The notes beneath the pieces were generated by a model, which saw only the letters and a list, made by a program, of their open reading frames with translations, had not been told where the DNA came from and made no database searches. A stretch of DNA of 64,000 bases from assembly GCF_011397635.1 (NCBI RefSeq), contig NC_064775.1, positions 12,302,952 to 12,366,951 of the forward strand, read 5' to 3'. Below are positions 25,301 to 37,104 of this stretch, one piece after another. Source of the DNA: Epinephelus fuscoguttatus. Lineage: Eukaryota > Chordata > Actinopteri > Perciformes > Serranidae. The number at the start of each line of letters is the position of its first letter. Positions within the stretch are counted from its first letter, which is position 1. The position numbers and the translations under genes were made by a program.

Positions 25301-25839
25301 GTGGCACATAGAAGGAAATGAAAACATATAGCAGCTGGCTTGCTTGGTGCTACTCTGTGATCTCTAAATGAGTGACTTTCTTTTATTTATTTTACAAATT
25401 ATTTGTGCCATACAGACTGAAGAACATAAAAGTGTTCTTGAGACTTTAAGGCTTGACTGATGTTCTTTAAATGGTTGTAGTGACACGTAAGATCTGCTGA
25501 ATACTAAAAAAGATGCCAGACAATCAACGGTTAAAGTGTCCAGTAGAAACAGTGTAGGAGGAATATTTGCTTCAGTGCGCACACACTCATTGTAAGCAAC
25601 AAAATGACATCTTGCACCACTAAACTAGTTTTAGTGACTGCTATAACATTTGTGCTGGCCTTAATTTGGCTTGTAAACATGAGCAAAGTCAACATGAACT
25701 TATATCTTTATCTCTGGGATCATTGCTTCTCTGAAGTCTAACATTTCTCTCCTCAGGTAAAGGTGTGTGCAGGCACCACCTATCAGTGCAGAAACAGGAT
25801 GTGATGACACTGCGATAGCGTCTCCCGTTTTCTGCCCAG
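22360..25839. other. trak2 intron 1
   Basis: About 3.5 kb with no recognised exon. It contains a MITE copy at 24769-25000, related to 19513-19905, and a poly-A tract of about 22 bases at 25003-25024. I looked for the usual TRAK N-terminal LPEVE..LLEEQLP segment and did not find it. Confidence 0.55.
24769..25000. repeat. Truncated copy of the AAAGGGGCACTCCA MITE family
   Basis: GATTTTACACATGAAGATCA, CTTCTGTGGCTCTG and CCCCGATGACATCAT align with the same blocks inside 19513-19905. The outer terminus is eroded on the left and not visible on the right. Confidence 0.65.
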
Positions 25840-25891
25840 CTTTGTGTTCGTGAGCGGGGACCCTCCCCCCCTCCCGCTCCAAGGACAGGAC

Positions 25892-26738
25892 ATGTTTGAA
25901 GCAAAACCCCGGGCGGTGCAGAAGAAGGAGTCGAGCACTGAGACAGGTAGGATGTCTCAGGAGTGTGTGTCATCTGTGAAATTAATGTTGATACTGCTAT
26001 CAGTGAGATGTGTGTATTTCAAAAGGCTGCAGTCATTTTTCAAATGCCACTCTGCCAATGTCATGTTGCTGCCCTGAAGTACAGTATGCTGTGTCTTTGG
26101 GCTTAGTGCTATAGTTAGCCCCATCTGTCCCAGTAAACCACATATTTGCTCAAGTGGAAGGACATTGGCTTGTACTGTGCCTGAGCCAAGAAAACACACA
26201 CACATTCAAATGTTTCATCAGCCCACACTCGCTCTCAAAACACATTCACTGCAGTCTGACTTCATTTCACCAGGGCTGCACCGTTTTTACAAAATAAAAG
26301 CATCCCATTCATTTATATTGTCACTAATGCATGATAACATGATGATTTGTAATGCGTCACCAGTGTTACACTATCATAGCTGACTGTTTTTTAAATGATG
26401 GACGTTAGATAATATTTATCTGACTCTTTCAGATGAGGGGCTGGGCAGCAGTGGGAAGCATTATGGCTCTCTGGGCTCTGGTTCAGCCGACTCCGGCTCT
26501 GTCTACCTGTCGGACAGCCAGGACTGGGTGGTGTCCCCTAGCTGCTCTCCAGATGAAGCCCCCGGCCAGCACAGCGCCATCTCCCCCCTGCTGGCCGAGG
26601 AGACCTTCCGCTACATGAGTAAGTGTGCGTGTTTAGATTTCACGTATTCGGGCAGGACACTAAGTTGAAGTTGTTTCCATGTCTCTCGGTGTACTTTCTC
26701 TTGATTGGTCAAGCCTGTGGCAACATCAGTGAGCAGAT

Positions 26739-26797
<59 letters not shown>

Positions 26798-26939
26798 CTC
26801 AGTGCATTAGGCACGTGAGGGATTCATTTTATGCAGCGCACATCCTCCTCGATTAAAATCACAGGGATTTAGCGTGGATATTATTTGCCACAGGGTTCTC
26901 ATTGTGCCTATTTGGTTCACACAAGCACAGACAGACCGA

Positions 26940-27013
<74 letters not shown>

Positions 27014-29696
27014 TGAGAGAGAGCCAGAGCGACTGTGAGCAAAAGGAATCCAGTGCTCCAGCCAGAGTTAAGTGTAGTCCAAAGCCAGGGCCAGAGTCAC
27101 GAGACAGAGAATGATGAGGAGGGGGGATTCACGGAGGATGAGGACAGATCTGTAGAGCGAAAAGTTGGACCATGCCGGTTTTAAACATCCACAATGAGGA
27201 GGTTTATGATAGCTTCGCTGTGGAAGGTGAGCAAAGGCGTTTGCATGGAGCTGGGTATGTCTGTGACAGAGAGATAAAGGGAGACATGTGAGCCGGTGTG
27301 AGCGCAGAGGCAGCTCCGGTTGTGTCTGCAAGGTCAGGCAGAACGTGACAGAGTGGAGGGGAAGGGGTGTAGAAGCTGTGCTCTGTGTGTGTTGCTGTGT
27401 TCCTTGAAAGACAGGAAGTGGGCAAGTCTGAATGAATGCTTGTGTGTTTACATTCAAACAAGTTGTGTGTGTGGGAGCAGTGGTAACAATTGGTTAGATG
27501 CGACTTCCTGTGTGTTGTTCTCATGCAATCCATACTGTACTTCCTCTCTGTGCTGTGAAGTGTAACATGGTGGATGCAGAATGCTTTTGTTTACATGACT
27601 CTGTATGTGTTCAGGTGGTATGTGTATGGGTTTTATTAGCTGCATGTGTGACAGCAGGGGTACAGTAAGGGAGTCTTGGTCTCATGTTCCTGCTCAGTGA
27701 AACATTTGCTCCACTTCTGCAGTGTGAAATCAAACATGGCCTATTAATAGTTCCTGATGCACTTGCTGAGGCACAGTGTGCTAATATTCTCCCTGGCTGT
27801 AAAGCAAACATATATGAAGAAATGTGTATGGTTTTTAGACAATGCTGACAATGTTCAAATAGCCATTATTTCAATACTCCTACATGATGATACAAGTATC
27901 AGGTATCCCATTTTTGTGTCACGTTGTGAAATTGGAAGAGAGAGCTGTCTGGTGCAGACTTTGCAAAAAATGCTATTTGAACAGCAGAAACTTCACACAG
28001 TTACAACTCTATTTTAATGCAAAGTATGTCAGCGATGAGTCAGAGTGGTGACACATGGATGGAATTTAAATAGAGGATAAGCCCACTTCTAATGCTTTCT
28101 AGTCTTGGACACTGTGACCTCACATGTGTGTGTCCTACCTGCTCCAGCCTCAACCTCAACTACATGAGTACAAGTGCAACATGTGGATCCTCAAACTTGA
28201 TCTTTGCCTCTAACTTTCACATTTAGTTGAGCAAAACTGATCCTTGTTGTTTTAAATCAGCATTTTTACCCAGTTTAATTTATTCTTTTTTGTGTTTATA
28301 ACTATTTTAGGGCTGTACTGGACTCAGAGTTATGTCAGTCTAATCAGATGTGGCTGTTCAGTACAAATATTAAGCTATTCTTTATTTTCTTTTCTGCAAT
28401 AAAGCATTTGAAAGTGAATAGTGTTCACTGGATGTTCAGGGTGTCAGGGACATACACGTAATATAGTAAGGAAGCCAAACTAGCCCTTCAAGCTAATGCA
28501 CGCTAACTACGCTAATGAACATTTACATAAATATTTTTTGCCAAAACTAGATATCAAGCAAAAGCCAAAGACTGTATCATGTTAAGTTGGACGAAGGGCC
28601 TTGTTAACTCCAATGAAAGTTGCTTAGTGGTGCATGAAGCCAAAAAAGTTCCCATAGAGTAAGGGCACTAGAGACGTCCACTGGCCAAGCAGCTCACTCC
28701 CAGTTTAGGGCTCCTCAATCATGAATGGGGATAAAATGATTCAATTGTGCACCTCTTCAAGACTTTAAAATGTTATTGGACCAAATGGTAAAAATCCTGA
28801 TAGTAAAAGGAGTTATTTTAGGAGGTTGTGACATTAGAAAAAAGTGTCCGGGGAAAGTCATTTTGGGCCCAGTGGCATCACGTGATGGACCTGGAAGTTG
28901 TAGTTACACAGTTTGGCCACCATGCCAATTGGCTTAAAAATTTGGCGCTCTTCCTGGTCTGCAGCTTCCTTTACCCAAGAGCAGTGTGACAGAGAATAGC
29001 ACTCACTCTGCAGCTAAATGTAGACCAAAACGTCTGCGATACAATGTCTGTGTTTAGGGGTAGGGGAGTAGGGGACTGCTCGACAATACAATCGCAGTGG
29101 ACGGGAGGGTTTCCGACTCATAATAAGAATCTTGGACAATCAAATTGGGTGTTACAAAGTGTTGTACCTGTGAGGGTTTATTATTGCCAAAGGTCCAACT
29201 GAGAGTGGATTAAAAGGTTCATAGTGTTTCTTAACCAGTCACACATTGACCAATGCACTGCCAGCAATCCAAGAATCAATATGAAAAAAAAACTTTGTTA
29301 CTGGTTGGACTTTGCAATTATGTAATTTATTGTGGCCAGAGTTCAGCCACTGTCTTCTACAAGTGAAAGCAACTTACAAGACTGTGTCACTCTGTATGCA
29401 GAGTGTGTGACTGCATCCGGAGTTGTACCTTTAATTTTTGATGTAGTGTTTTGTAGATCATGATCAAACCAGAGCATGGACATCATTTATACAGTGACAC
29501 CATACTCCTCGGAGGAGGTAAAAGAGTGTATAAGTGTTTGTGTGTGTGTGTGCCTGTTTAAAAGGTTCAGACTTGGTTTGAAGGGTCAGGACATGTTAGG
29601 CTGGGGTTAGGCATTACGTTGGGATGGTTAAGGTTGGGGTATGGGGCTAGAGAATGCATTATGTCAACAAGGGTCCTCACAAAGATAGAAGTAAAA

Positions 29697-29746
<50 letters not shown>

Positions 29747-32700
29747 CACTTGGCATCAAATGTACAGTAACATGAGAGATTATATGTGCTGTGAGTGCAC
29801 CGTATCTGTCTCCCTGTGTGTAACAAAGATGGCTCTGTTGGGCAGAGGTTATTTTTAACTGTTGGTTGTTGGAGCGCAGAGTGCAGTGTCTAGATCCAGA
29901 GGTCATTGTGGGCCTCAAATTACTGGACGACAGCTCAAAAGAATAGAGAGGAGAGGAGAAAGCTTAAGCTATGAAGATGTGGAACATGATATGATAATTG
30001 AGGCAGCAAACACAATATAAAAATGTAGTTTTCTAAGTGGGCTACATTTAGGTGCAGAGTCTGGAGTCTGTTAAATGAATTTAGTAAAAGGCAATGTTTC
30101 AATGATTAGAGTTGCAACTTTTCTTTGAACAGGTGGAAGGAGGAGCGGTGCAGCGCTGGTGACACCCACTCAGGTGCTAAAAGTGGACCAAACTAATTGA
30201 TGTGTAGATTCTCGACAGACTAATGTTCTAAGTGAAGTTGATTTACTGAAGCTTCAGCTTTCACCCTCAGCTTCTTACCTCCTTTCCTCCTGTCTCTCTG
30301 TCTCTCTAAAACAAGCTGGCTGCTTGTGCACCTTTTGAACTCCCCCTTATTTTCTCTCTCCTAGCGTATCTTGCCTTGGAGCCCTCTTCTTATTCCCACC
30401 CCGGCTCTCAGAGCCTCTCCAAAGGTATCTTGCTCTCTCTATCTGCCTCTTCTGCTCTGCAACTTCTTCATTTAGCTCCAGTGTGAGAGAGAGGGTCTTC
30501 AGTGCACAATGTGGCTCCGGCTCCAGCAGCTACACTTTAACTTGGATCTGGAGCCACTCCAAGGCCAAAGACCTGGAGCCCCTCTCTGTTTTTTGCATGT
30601 AGATGAGAGCAGATGAGATTTGAATAGTATAGGTCATCTGCCACTGTAGACAGCTTAAAGTACTGTAGCACTATGTAGTGTGTATGCATTAGGTAAGGGA
30701 CGATAATGATCCCAATAATTAAAATATGCATTAAGTTATTTTGTTTTTTATTGTGATATGTGATAAAATCATGTATCGTCCCGTCCCTAGTGTGCGTTCA
30801 GTGCTGTTGTTACTTCATCACATTCAGACCACGAGCAACCACATTGCCATGTTGTGGAGTTATATCACCAAATGGCATCAGTGTCAAAAGTGACTTATAT
30901 TTTAACCACATTTGTTCACGATTGGCTGCTACAGTGTGATTACAGTAAAGATTCAGAGGAAGTGGCTGCTAATGTTGCTTGTGGTTATTGTACTGGGTAG
31001 TTAGTAAACATGGCATGCAACAGAGGTGTGTCTGTTGGTGTGGAGTGATGTGGTGGTTTTATTTGTTTTTTACATTAAAGGTTGTGTGTTTGCATGCACA
31101 TGCCACAAATTGCAGACTATATTGCATGTGTGTGCGTGTGTGTGTGATTGCTTGTGTGTCTCCTAAAAGTATTTTTTTCTCTTGCCAGTCCTCAGTGCCG
31201 ATCGTGTGGAGCAGATGGCCAAGACTTACAATGATATCGAAGTGGTCTCACACCTTTTGGCTGAGGTGGGTATAAACACACTTGTAATAATTTGTTTTGT
31301 ATTAAAGTAATTTCAGTATTTTTCTACCTGGACTATTGTTTCTGTGTCTAAGTGACTATTGGTAACAACAATGTCCAGTATTGAGAGAGACCACTGCAGC
31401 CAGTAGCCACAAAACAGGCTGCAATGTAACCACTGGAGGCCTCCACATACTGTCAATTTATGTCAACTACAAGTGCTTGGTTTTGCCACTGATAGGCTCA
31501 TATTAATGTTATAAATGTCTGACAATATTACGGAAAAGATCCTCACAGAGATAGACCTTTTTGTTCAAGGGTATGATCCTTTGAATCCATTTAAATAAAC
31601 AGTAATTTCATCATCGTAAAAAACGCACTCCATTCAAAGTCAATAGAAGTTTGGAGTTTGGTGGCTTTTGGTGACAATTTTTGGGCTGTTTCTGGTTAAA
31701 CAAAAAGGATCTTTGACAAAAAAAGTCTATCACTATAGGGATCCTCTCCTTAATGTCAGACACTTAAAATTATAACCTGAGCCTGTCAGTGGCAAAAATA
31801 AGCACTCTTCCCAAATGGAAAGCCTGTTTCGCTACTGCTGGCTGCAGAGCTCTCACTCAGTACTGGACTTATTTAAAAAACTGTCCAAGTCCAGGATAAA
31901 AAATACCAAAGTCACCCTTTAAGATGCAGCATCTACTTTGCTGATGTGTGCTCTGTGCTCTTACTGGACAGCGGGACAGAGACTTGGAGCTGGCAGCACG
32001 GATTGGACAGTCACTCCTTCAGAGGAACCACCTGCTGCAGGAACGCAACGAGGCCTTGGAGGAGCAGCTAGCACAGGCCCTGGACCAGGTAGCTACATGC
32101 TAGTTACATGCTTGTGTTAAAATTGCAATAGTTTGCTAATCCAAGTAGAGCTAAAAGGTGTTACAATTATGAGGGATATCAGTGCACTTAAAATCAAAAA
32201 AGCAACCAATGAAATTGTGTCTCTCTGAACCCGTATGAATATCAGGAATCTGCAGATTTCTGAACATCTCACACAGTAATCATTCACCCACACTTTCATC
32301 ATTGGCCAGGTTCACCAGCTGCAGCATGAGCTCAGTAAGAAGGACGAGTTGTTGCGGATCGTGGCCAGTGCCTCAGAGGAGAGTGAGACAGACTCCAGCG
32401 TGTCCACGCCGCTGCGGCAGCCTCAGACACCAGGGGGAACCACTGCCGCTGCAGCACTCAGCCAGCTGGAGTCTCTGCAGAACAAGCTGCAGGAGCTGGA
32501 GGAGGAGAATCTGTTGCTGAGGTCTGAGGTACGAAGTGTAACAGGATGGATGAGGTTTTAGTGGAGGTAGAAGATAATAAGAAGTGAAAGGGGAAGCTTT
32601 AAATCATAACCACATTTTGAGAAGTTGGTGTAATTGTTGCTTTTGACAGCATGAATTATTATGAATATGATGGTGGAAGTACTCACTGGTTCCTCTCAAC

Positions 32701-34243
32701 GTCTCCACTCCAGGCGTGTCAACTGAAGACTGACACCATCACCTATGAGGAGAAGGAGCAGCAGCTAGTGAATGACTGTGTCAAGGAGCTCCGTGAGTGA
32801 GATTCACACACATTTACACTAAAAGACCCAGTCTCATGTCTGGGATGCTGATTTTACCTGTGGTCTGTGTGTGTGTGTTGGTTCCAGGTGAGTCCAACAG
32901 CCAGATGGTGTCTCTGACAGATGAGCTGTCTCAGAAGAACGAGGAGCTGCTCAGACACCAGGAGGAAATCGCTCAGCTGCTCTCTCAGATTGTAGAGCTG
33001 CAACACAGAGTGAAGGAGGTGAGGAGACAAAGACTTTCAACTCAGCATTAACAACAGTGACTCATGACTTCACTTGGAATGACTCATCGTCTCCAAGCAC
33101 AAATGTTAAAATGTATAGTATCATAATTATATTATATTAGCTTTCGCTTATTAACCCTAATAATGTAGATTTAAAATAACATTTGGTGAACGGTGCTTCA
33201 TGATTTGTTCAGGTTTGGAACACAGACGTGACTTGGGTTTTTGTGGTCTTGACTTGGGATTTTGTGGTCTTGACTTGGTGGTCTTGAACTGGGACCTGGT
33301 GGGCTTGACTTGGGACCTGGTGGTCTTGACATGGGTCTTGGTGCTCTTGACTTGGTAATTAGCTGTCTTGACATGGCAGATAGTGTTCTTGTCTTGGTTC
33401 TTGGTGCTCTTGACTTGGCCCCTGGTGTTCTTAACTTGAGTCTTGGTAGTCTTGACTTGGGACCTGGTGGCCTTGACATGGGTCTTTGTGCTCTTGACTT
33501 GGTAATTGGTGGTTATTGACATGGGTCCTGGTGGTTTGAAATGGGTCTTGGTCCTCTTGACTTAGCCCCTGGTGTTCTTGACTTGGGTCTTTCTGGTCTT
33601 GACTTGGGACTTGGTGGTCTTGACTTGGGACTTGACTTCCGACCTACTTTTGATGTTCTAAACAATGACATCCCCCGATCAGTGGCCGTCATCTCTTCTT
33701 TTCTCCTCTCATCTGTTTAAATGCTGATGTGTTGTGTGTGTGCAGTTGGCTCTGGAGAAAGAGGAGCTGAGGATCCACCTGCAGGCGTCTAAAGAAGCTC
33801 AGAGACAACTCACAGCAGAGGTACTCACTCACTCACTCACTCACTCATTCACTCACAGGAAGTGTTCTCTGTTTATGTATGAAAGGACTCCTGAACTGGA
33901 CCAGTTTTATTTGAACTGTAAAGCTAAATTCCAGATGTTTAGGGTTAACATGCCATAGCTGTAACAAACCATGACACTGTTTCTTAAATAGAAAGAAAAA
34001 TGAAATCATTAAAAGAGTAATCTAATTCCATTTTTATAGTTTAATTGCCTCATTTAAATCATGGTTAAAATAAACTAAAAATTAGTAATTATGTTAATTT
34101 AGTAAATCCAGTAATAGGCAATTGATGAATTAAATGATACATTTACAGTCTGAGTGCACGCCTAATTTAAAAATCTATTAAAGACTTTCCTTTGCTTAAG
34201 TAATTGCTGCATATAAAAACAAAGTCATTTAACTAACCACTGC

Positions 34244-34315
<72 letters not shown>

Positions 34316-37104
34316 CAGCTGGACGAGTTGGCGGACAGGAATGCAGAGTGCGTAGAGATGCTCCATGAGTCCCAGGAGGAGATCAAAGAACTCCGTAGTA
34401 AAAACACTCCCTCTGCCGGGATGCGACGGCACCTTTCCTACGGCCTCTACCCCATGGTGAGAGAAACACTCGGGATAATCCCAACACACTCGTAACATAA
34501 AGGTATAAAATGCACCAAAGCCAAAACCACCAAAACAAAACTGTGTGTACAGGACTCTCTGGCAGCAGAGATCGAAGGCACCATGAGGAGAGAGCTGAGT
34601 GTAGAGGAGGAGACCGCCTTCAGGGACCAAAGGTCAGACAGTCAGACTTCACTACTGATGGGCACTTCAAGCACAAGGTCCAATAATTCACATTTATTTC
34701 TATCACTAGTTTTTTGGACTGATTAAAATGAAGCTCATGGACATAACTGCTGCACTCAGTAACTTCAGGTTCAGTAGTCTACAGTATCTCGTCAGTTTGT
34801 GGACCTCGTCTCTAACCTCTGACCTCTTCTTCCTGTAGAGTATCCCAGAAGCGAGTCTTCCAAACGGTCCGCTCCATCAACGCCTCAACATCGCGGCCAG
34901 CCTCGGCCACTCCTCCTATCCCCGGCTCAGGGCAGAGCTCTTTAGTGATGACTGCACAGCCCTTCACATCCACTCAGGGGTATGTTACAACTATTGCTGT
35001 CTTGCAGTTTCACTTGAGGACAACTTTTTGCCTTTTCAGCTCAATAAATGCGTGTGTATGCAGGGAGGAGGTGCGAATGGGCCAGCCCGGCTGTCCAGGA
35101 GGAAATGACCTCACAAGAGCGCTCCACCGGCTGTCACTGCGACGGCAAAACTTCCTGTGCGAGCGTCAGTTCTTCCAGGCAGAGCGCGAGAGGAAGCTTC
35201 AGGCCTTGGCAGGGACGGAGGGAGACAGGGAAGGCAGCTGCTGCAGCTCACCGATGGGCAGTGTGCTCTCCTCTTTCTCCAACCTGTCAGAGCTCTCCTT
35301 CAGCTCCAGCGTTTTTAAGACCTTCCTGCCTGAGAAGCTTCAGATCGTCAAACCAATGGAAGGTAAATGTTCAGTTATAAGAAAACCAGCAAATATTCAC
35401 ATAAAACACATTTTTTTTCCTGGTGCATCAACGTAACTTTTCTTTTCCAGGTTCACTGACGCTCCATCACTGGCAGCAGCTGGCCAAACCACACCTCGCC
35501 ACCATCTTGGACCCCCACCCTGGAGTAGTGACCAAAGGTTTCTGCCCACTGGCCCACGACGCCGTCTACCGCCTGTCTGACATGGAGGAGGACGAGGAGG
35601 ATGAAGAGCACAGAGGTGCCTTGGAGAAGGGGGCGGCAGAGCGGGGTAAGGAAGAGGAGGATGAGGAAGAAGATGGCGGGATCACCTTCAAGGTGCACTG
35701 TTCGTCTACGCCAGAGGAGAGGAAAGACAGAAAGCATTCGGTGACACCTCTCCCTGTCCCGCCTCCGTCACCCGCAATGCCGCCATCACCTGGGACGCCC
35801 GCCACTTCCTCATCAGTTAGATCGGACCTCTGTCTGACCCCCGCACCCCGACACATCCCTGAGAAATCCAGCGTATCATCTCAGCCCATTCCAACAGCCT
35901 GTACGTCAGTGGTCCAATTACAAAGTCAAATCTGCATGTCGACATCAACAACATCTTCCTCTGGTAAATACTTTATAGAAGGGAGCAATAAACTTTAATG
36001 AGGAATGTTAAGCACATTGCTGCTAATTGTTGCCATGACGATAAGTGTTTCACATTACGTGATTTGTTGTGTGTTCAGTCCAAAATCCAGGAAAGTGTCA
36101 GAGCTCCACTTTCTCCACCTACACCTTCACCACATGCCGCATCCTGCACCCCAGTGACACCACACAGGTCACCCCAAGGTCAGTGCTCTGCAAAGGATAA
36201 AGAGAACATTTTTGTATCTTTATTTTTTATTATTTTTAGAAGATAAAGGGCAAAGAATATGGCGTCTTACAAAGGGCACGTCTCTCTTCTCACCTTATCT
36301 CTGTCTCTTCATGTTTTTAGTTCTCGGTCATCTCTGGCCAACACACCCAGCTCCATGAGGACCGGTCCCAGCACTCCTGTGACTCCCTGCAGACTGAGTC
36401 TGGGTGATTCCTTTCCCCCTCGACGCCCTCCTGTGGCCACCAGCGGCCTGGCCAAGCTGGTCCTGGAGAGGGGCATTTCTGCACAAGTCTCCACTGACAC
36501 CCCTCCTCCATCTCCAAAGCCCACACCCAGGCAACCTCTCTTCCACCTCCTCCCAAGCACGCCCCCTAACTCACCCTCCCACTCACCTGTTCCCTCCCCG
36601 GTGCCCCCCGAGTCCCGCCAGCACCCGGCTGACAATTTCCTAGCATCGCGGCCAGCGGAGCTTTTTCTCCAGGACGTTTACGGGTTAAATCTAGGCCGTG
36701 CCCCACATCCCGACTTACCAAGCCCCTCCCAGGAAACCCCAGCTTTTGTCCCAGCCCTTAAGTCAGGCAGAGTGAGGTCTGACCCAGTCAGCGTCGGCCT
36801 AGTGGAGAGGCTACGGCGTCTTGGATTCACCAAGGTGCTCCAGGGTGCAGAGTCTGAGGCTCCAGCACCACGGCAGGATTCTTCTACGTTTGTGTCAGCT
36901 GGCGGGGGAAGCCTGTTGGATGGCCTGAGGCGCAACCAGAGCCTCCCGGCCATGATCGGCGCCCGAGCAGGGAAGTCAGCTGGTCACCCTCCTCCTCACC
37001 CCACCTCCCTGGCCCTCCCCCCAACACCCTGGGGAAACCCCAAAGAGCGGCGCCGGAAACTTGCCTCTGTCTCCCACGTCCCGTCAAGTACAACCAAACA
37101 TTGA
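25892..37104 (+). CDS. trak2: Trafficking kinesin-binding protein 2 (Milton family)
   Basis: Coding exons: 25892-25946, 26433-26618, 31189-31265, 31972-32088, 32310-32528, 32714-32792, 32888-33018, 33746-33820, 34319-34456, 34553-34632, 34839-34979, 35064-35362, 35451-35963, 36079-36178, 36321-37104. They total 2994 nt, 997 residues (human TRAK2 is 914). TRAK proteins link kinesin-1 and dynein to mitochondria through Miro and bind OGT. Family blocks seen: EETFRYM, DRVEQMAKTYNDIE, RDRDLELAARIGQ, KKDELLRIVASASEESETDS, TYEEKEQQLVNDCVKELR, LHESQEEIKELRS, LAAEIEGTMRREL (HAP1_N coiled coil), RALHRLSLRRQNFL, PEKLQIVKP, GVVTKGF, FTTCRILHPSD, STPPNSPSHSP, NFLASRPAE, LRRNQSLP. The pairing with stradb favours TRAK2 over TRAK1. 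The ATG at 25892 is the first in its exon; the frame stays open to the acceptor at 25839, so an upstream start cannot be excluded. Confidence 0.93.
26740..26792. repeat. (TG)n microsatellite
   Basis: About 26 uninterrupted repeats, 120 bases downstream of a trak2 exon. Confidence 0.97.
26942..27023. repeat. (TG)n followed by (GA)n compound microsatellite
   Basis: About 32 TG units run into a shorter, imperfect GAGAGAGTGAGAGAGAG tract. Confidence 0.97.
29700..29745. repeat. (TG)n microsatellite
   Basis: About 23 TG repeats in the trak2 intron. Confidence 0.97.
30365..30424 (+). other. trak2: Candidate in-frame cassette exon of trak2
   Basis: Sixty bases bounded by a strong acceptor (a pyrimidine-rich run ending CTCTCTCCTAG) and a usable donor (AAAG then GTATCT). 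The flanking exons join in phase 1. Inserted there, this exon reads open for 20 codons (YLALEPSSYSHPGSQSLSK plus split codons) and keeps the frame into VLSADRVEQM. I do not recall a homologous TRAK segment. It may be a real alternative exon or a chance arrangement. Confidence 0.35.
30693..30790. repeat. Possible short hAT-like MITE
   Basis: TAAGGGACGATAATGAT on the left pairs imperfectly with the right end ATGTATCGTCCCGTCCCTAG. About 95 bases, AT-rich core. Confidence 0.35.
31304..31925. mobile_element. Large foldback (long inverted repeat) element in trak2 intron
   Basis: The left arm (31304-31575) is largely the reverse complement of the right arm (31690-31925). Pairs include GTCCAGTATTGAGAGAGACC with its counterpart in CTCTCACTCAGTACTGGAC, CAAAACAGGCTGC with GCCTGTTTCGC, TTGCCACTGATAGGCTCA with TGAGCCTGTCAGTGGCAA, and AAATGTCTGACA with TGTCAGACACTT. 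The right arm is also homologous to 39660-39903. There is no transposase frame. About 620 bases, non-autonomous. Confidence 0.7.
33221..33642. repeat. ~21-bp minisatellite in trak2 intron
   Basis: About 20 degenerate copies of a unit like TCTTGACTTGGGACCTGGTG. On both strands it creates spurious repetitive open frames (GPGGLDMGLGALDL and SRPPGPKSR types). It sits between the exons ending at 33018 and starting at 33746. Confidence 0.93.
33822..33858. repeat. (ACTC)n tetranucleotide tract at a splice donor
   Basis: Imperfect repeats begin within the intron immediately after the donor of the trak2 exon 33746-33820 (GCAGAG then GTACTCACTC). Confidence 0.9.
34246..34312. repeat. (TG)n microsatellite at a splice acceptor
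   Basis: About 33 perfect TG units end six bases before the exon start at 34319; only CTGCAG separates them. No conventional polypyrimidine tract remains. Confidence 0.97.

Larger units (their letters stand above)
26619..31188. other. trak2 intron before the HAP1_N core
   Basis: About 4.6 kb. Contents: (TG)n at 26740-26792, 26942-27005 and 29700-29745, a candidate cassette exon at 30365-30424, and a short hAT-like MITE at about 30693-30790. Nothing else is recognised. Confidence 0.6.

Noticed and set aside
33157..33522. Repetitive 121-residue frame with KTTRSQVKT-like repeats
   Set aside because: Product of the G/T-rich minisatellite; all frames of such a repeat tend to stay open.
35453..36953. 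Minus-strand frames opposite the trak2 C-terminal exons
   Set aside because: GC-rich, proline-coding exons leave the opposite strand open; these are shadows of trak2.
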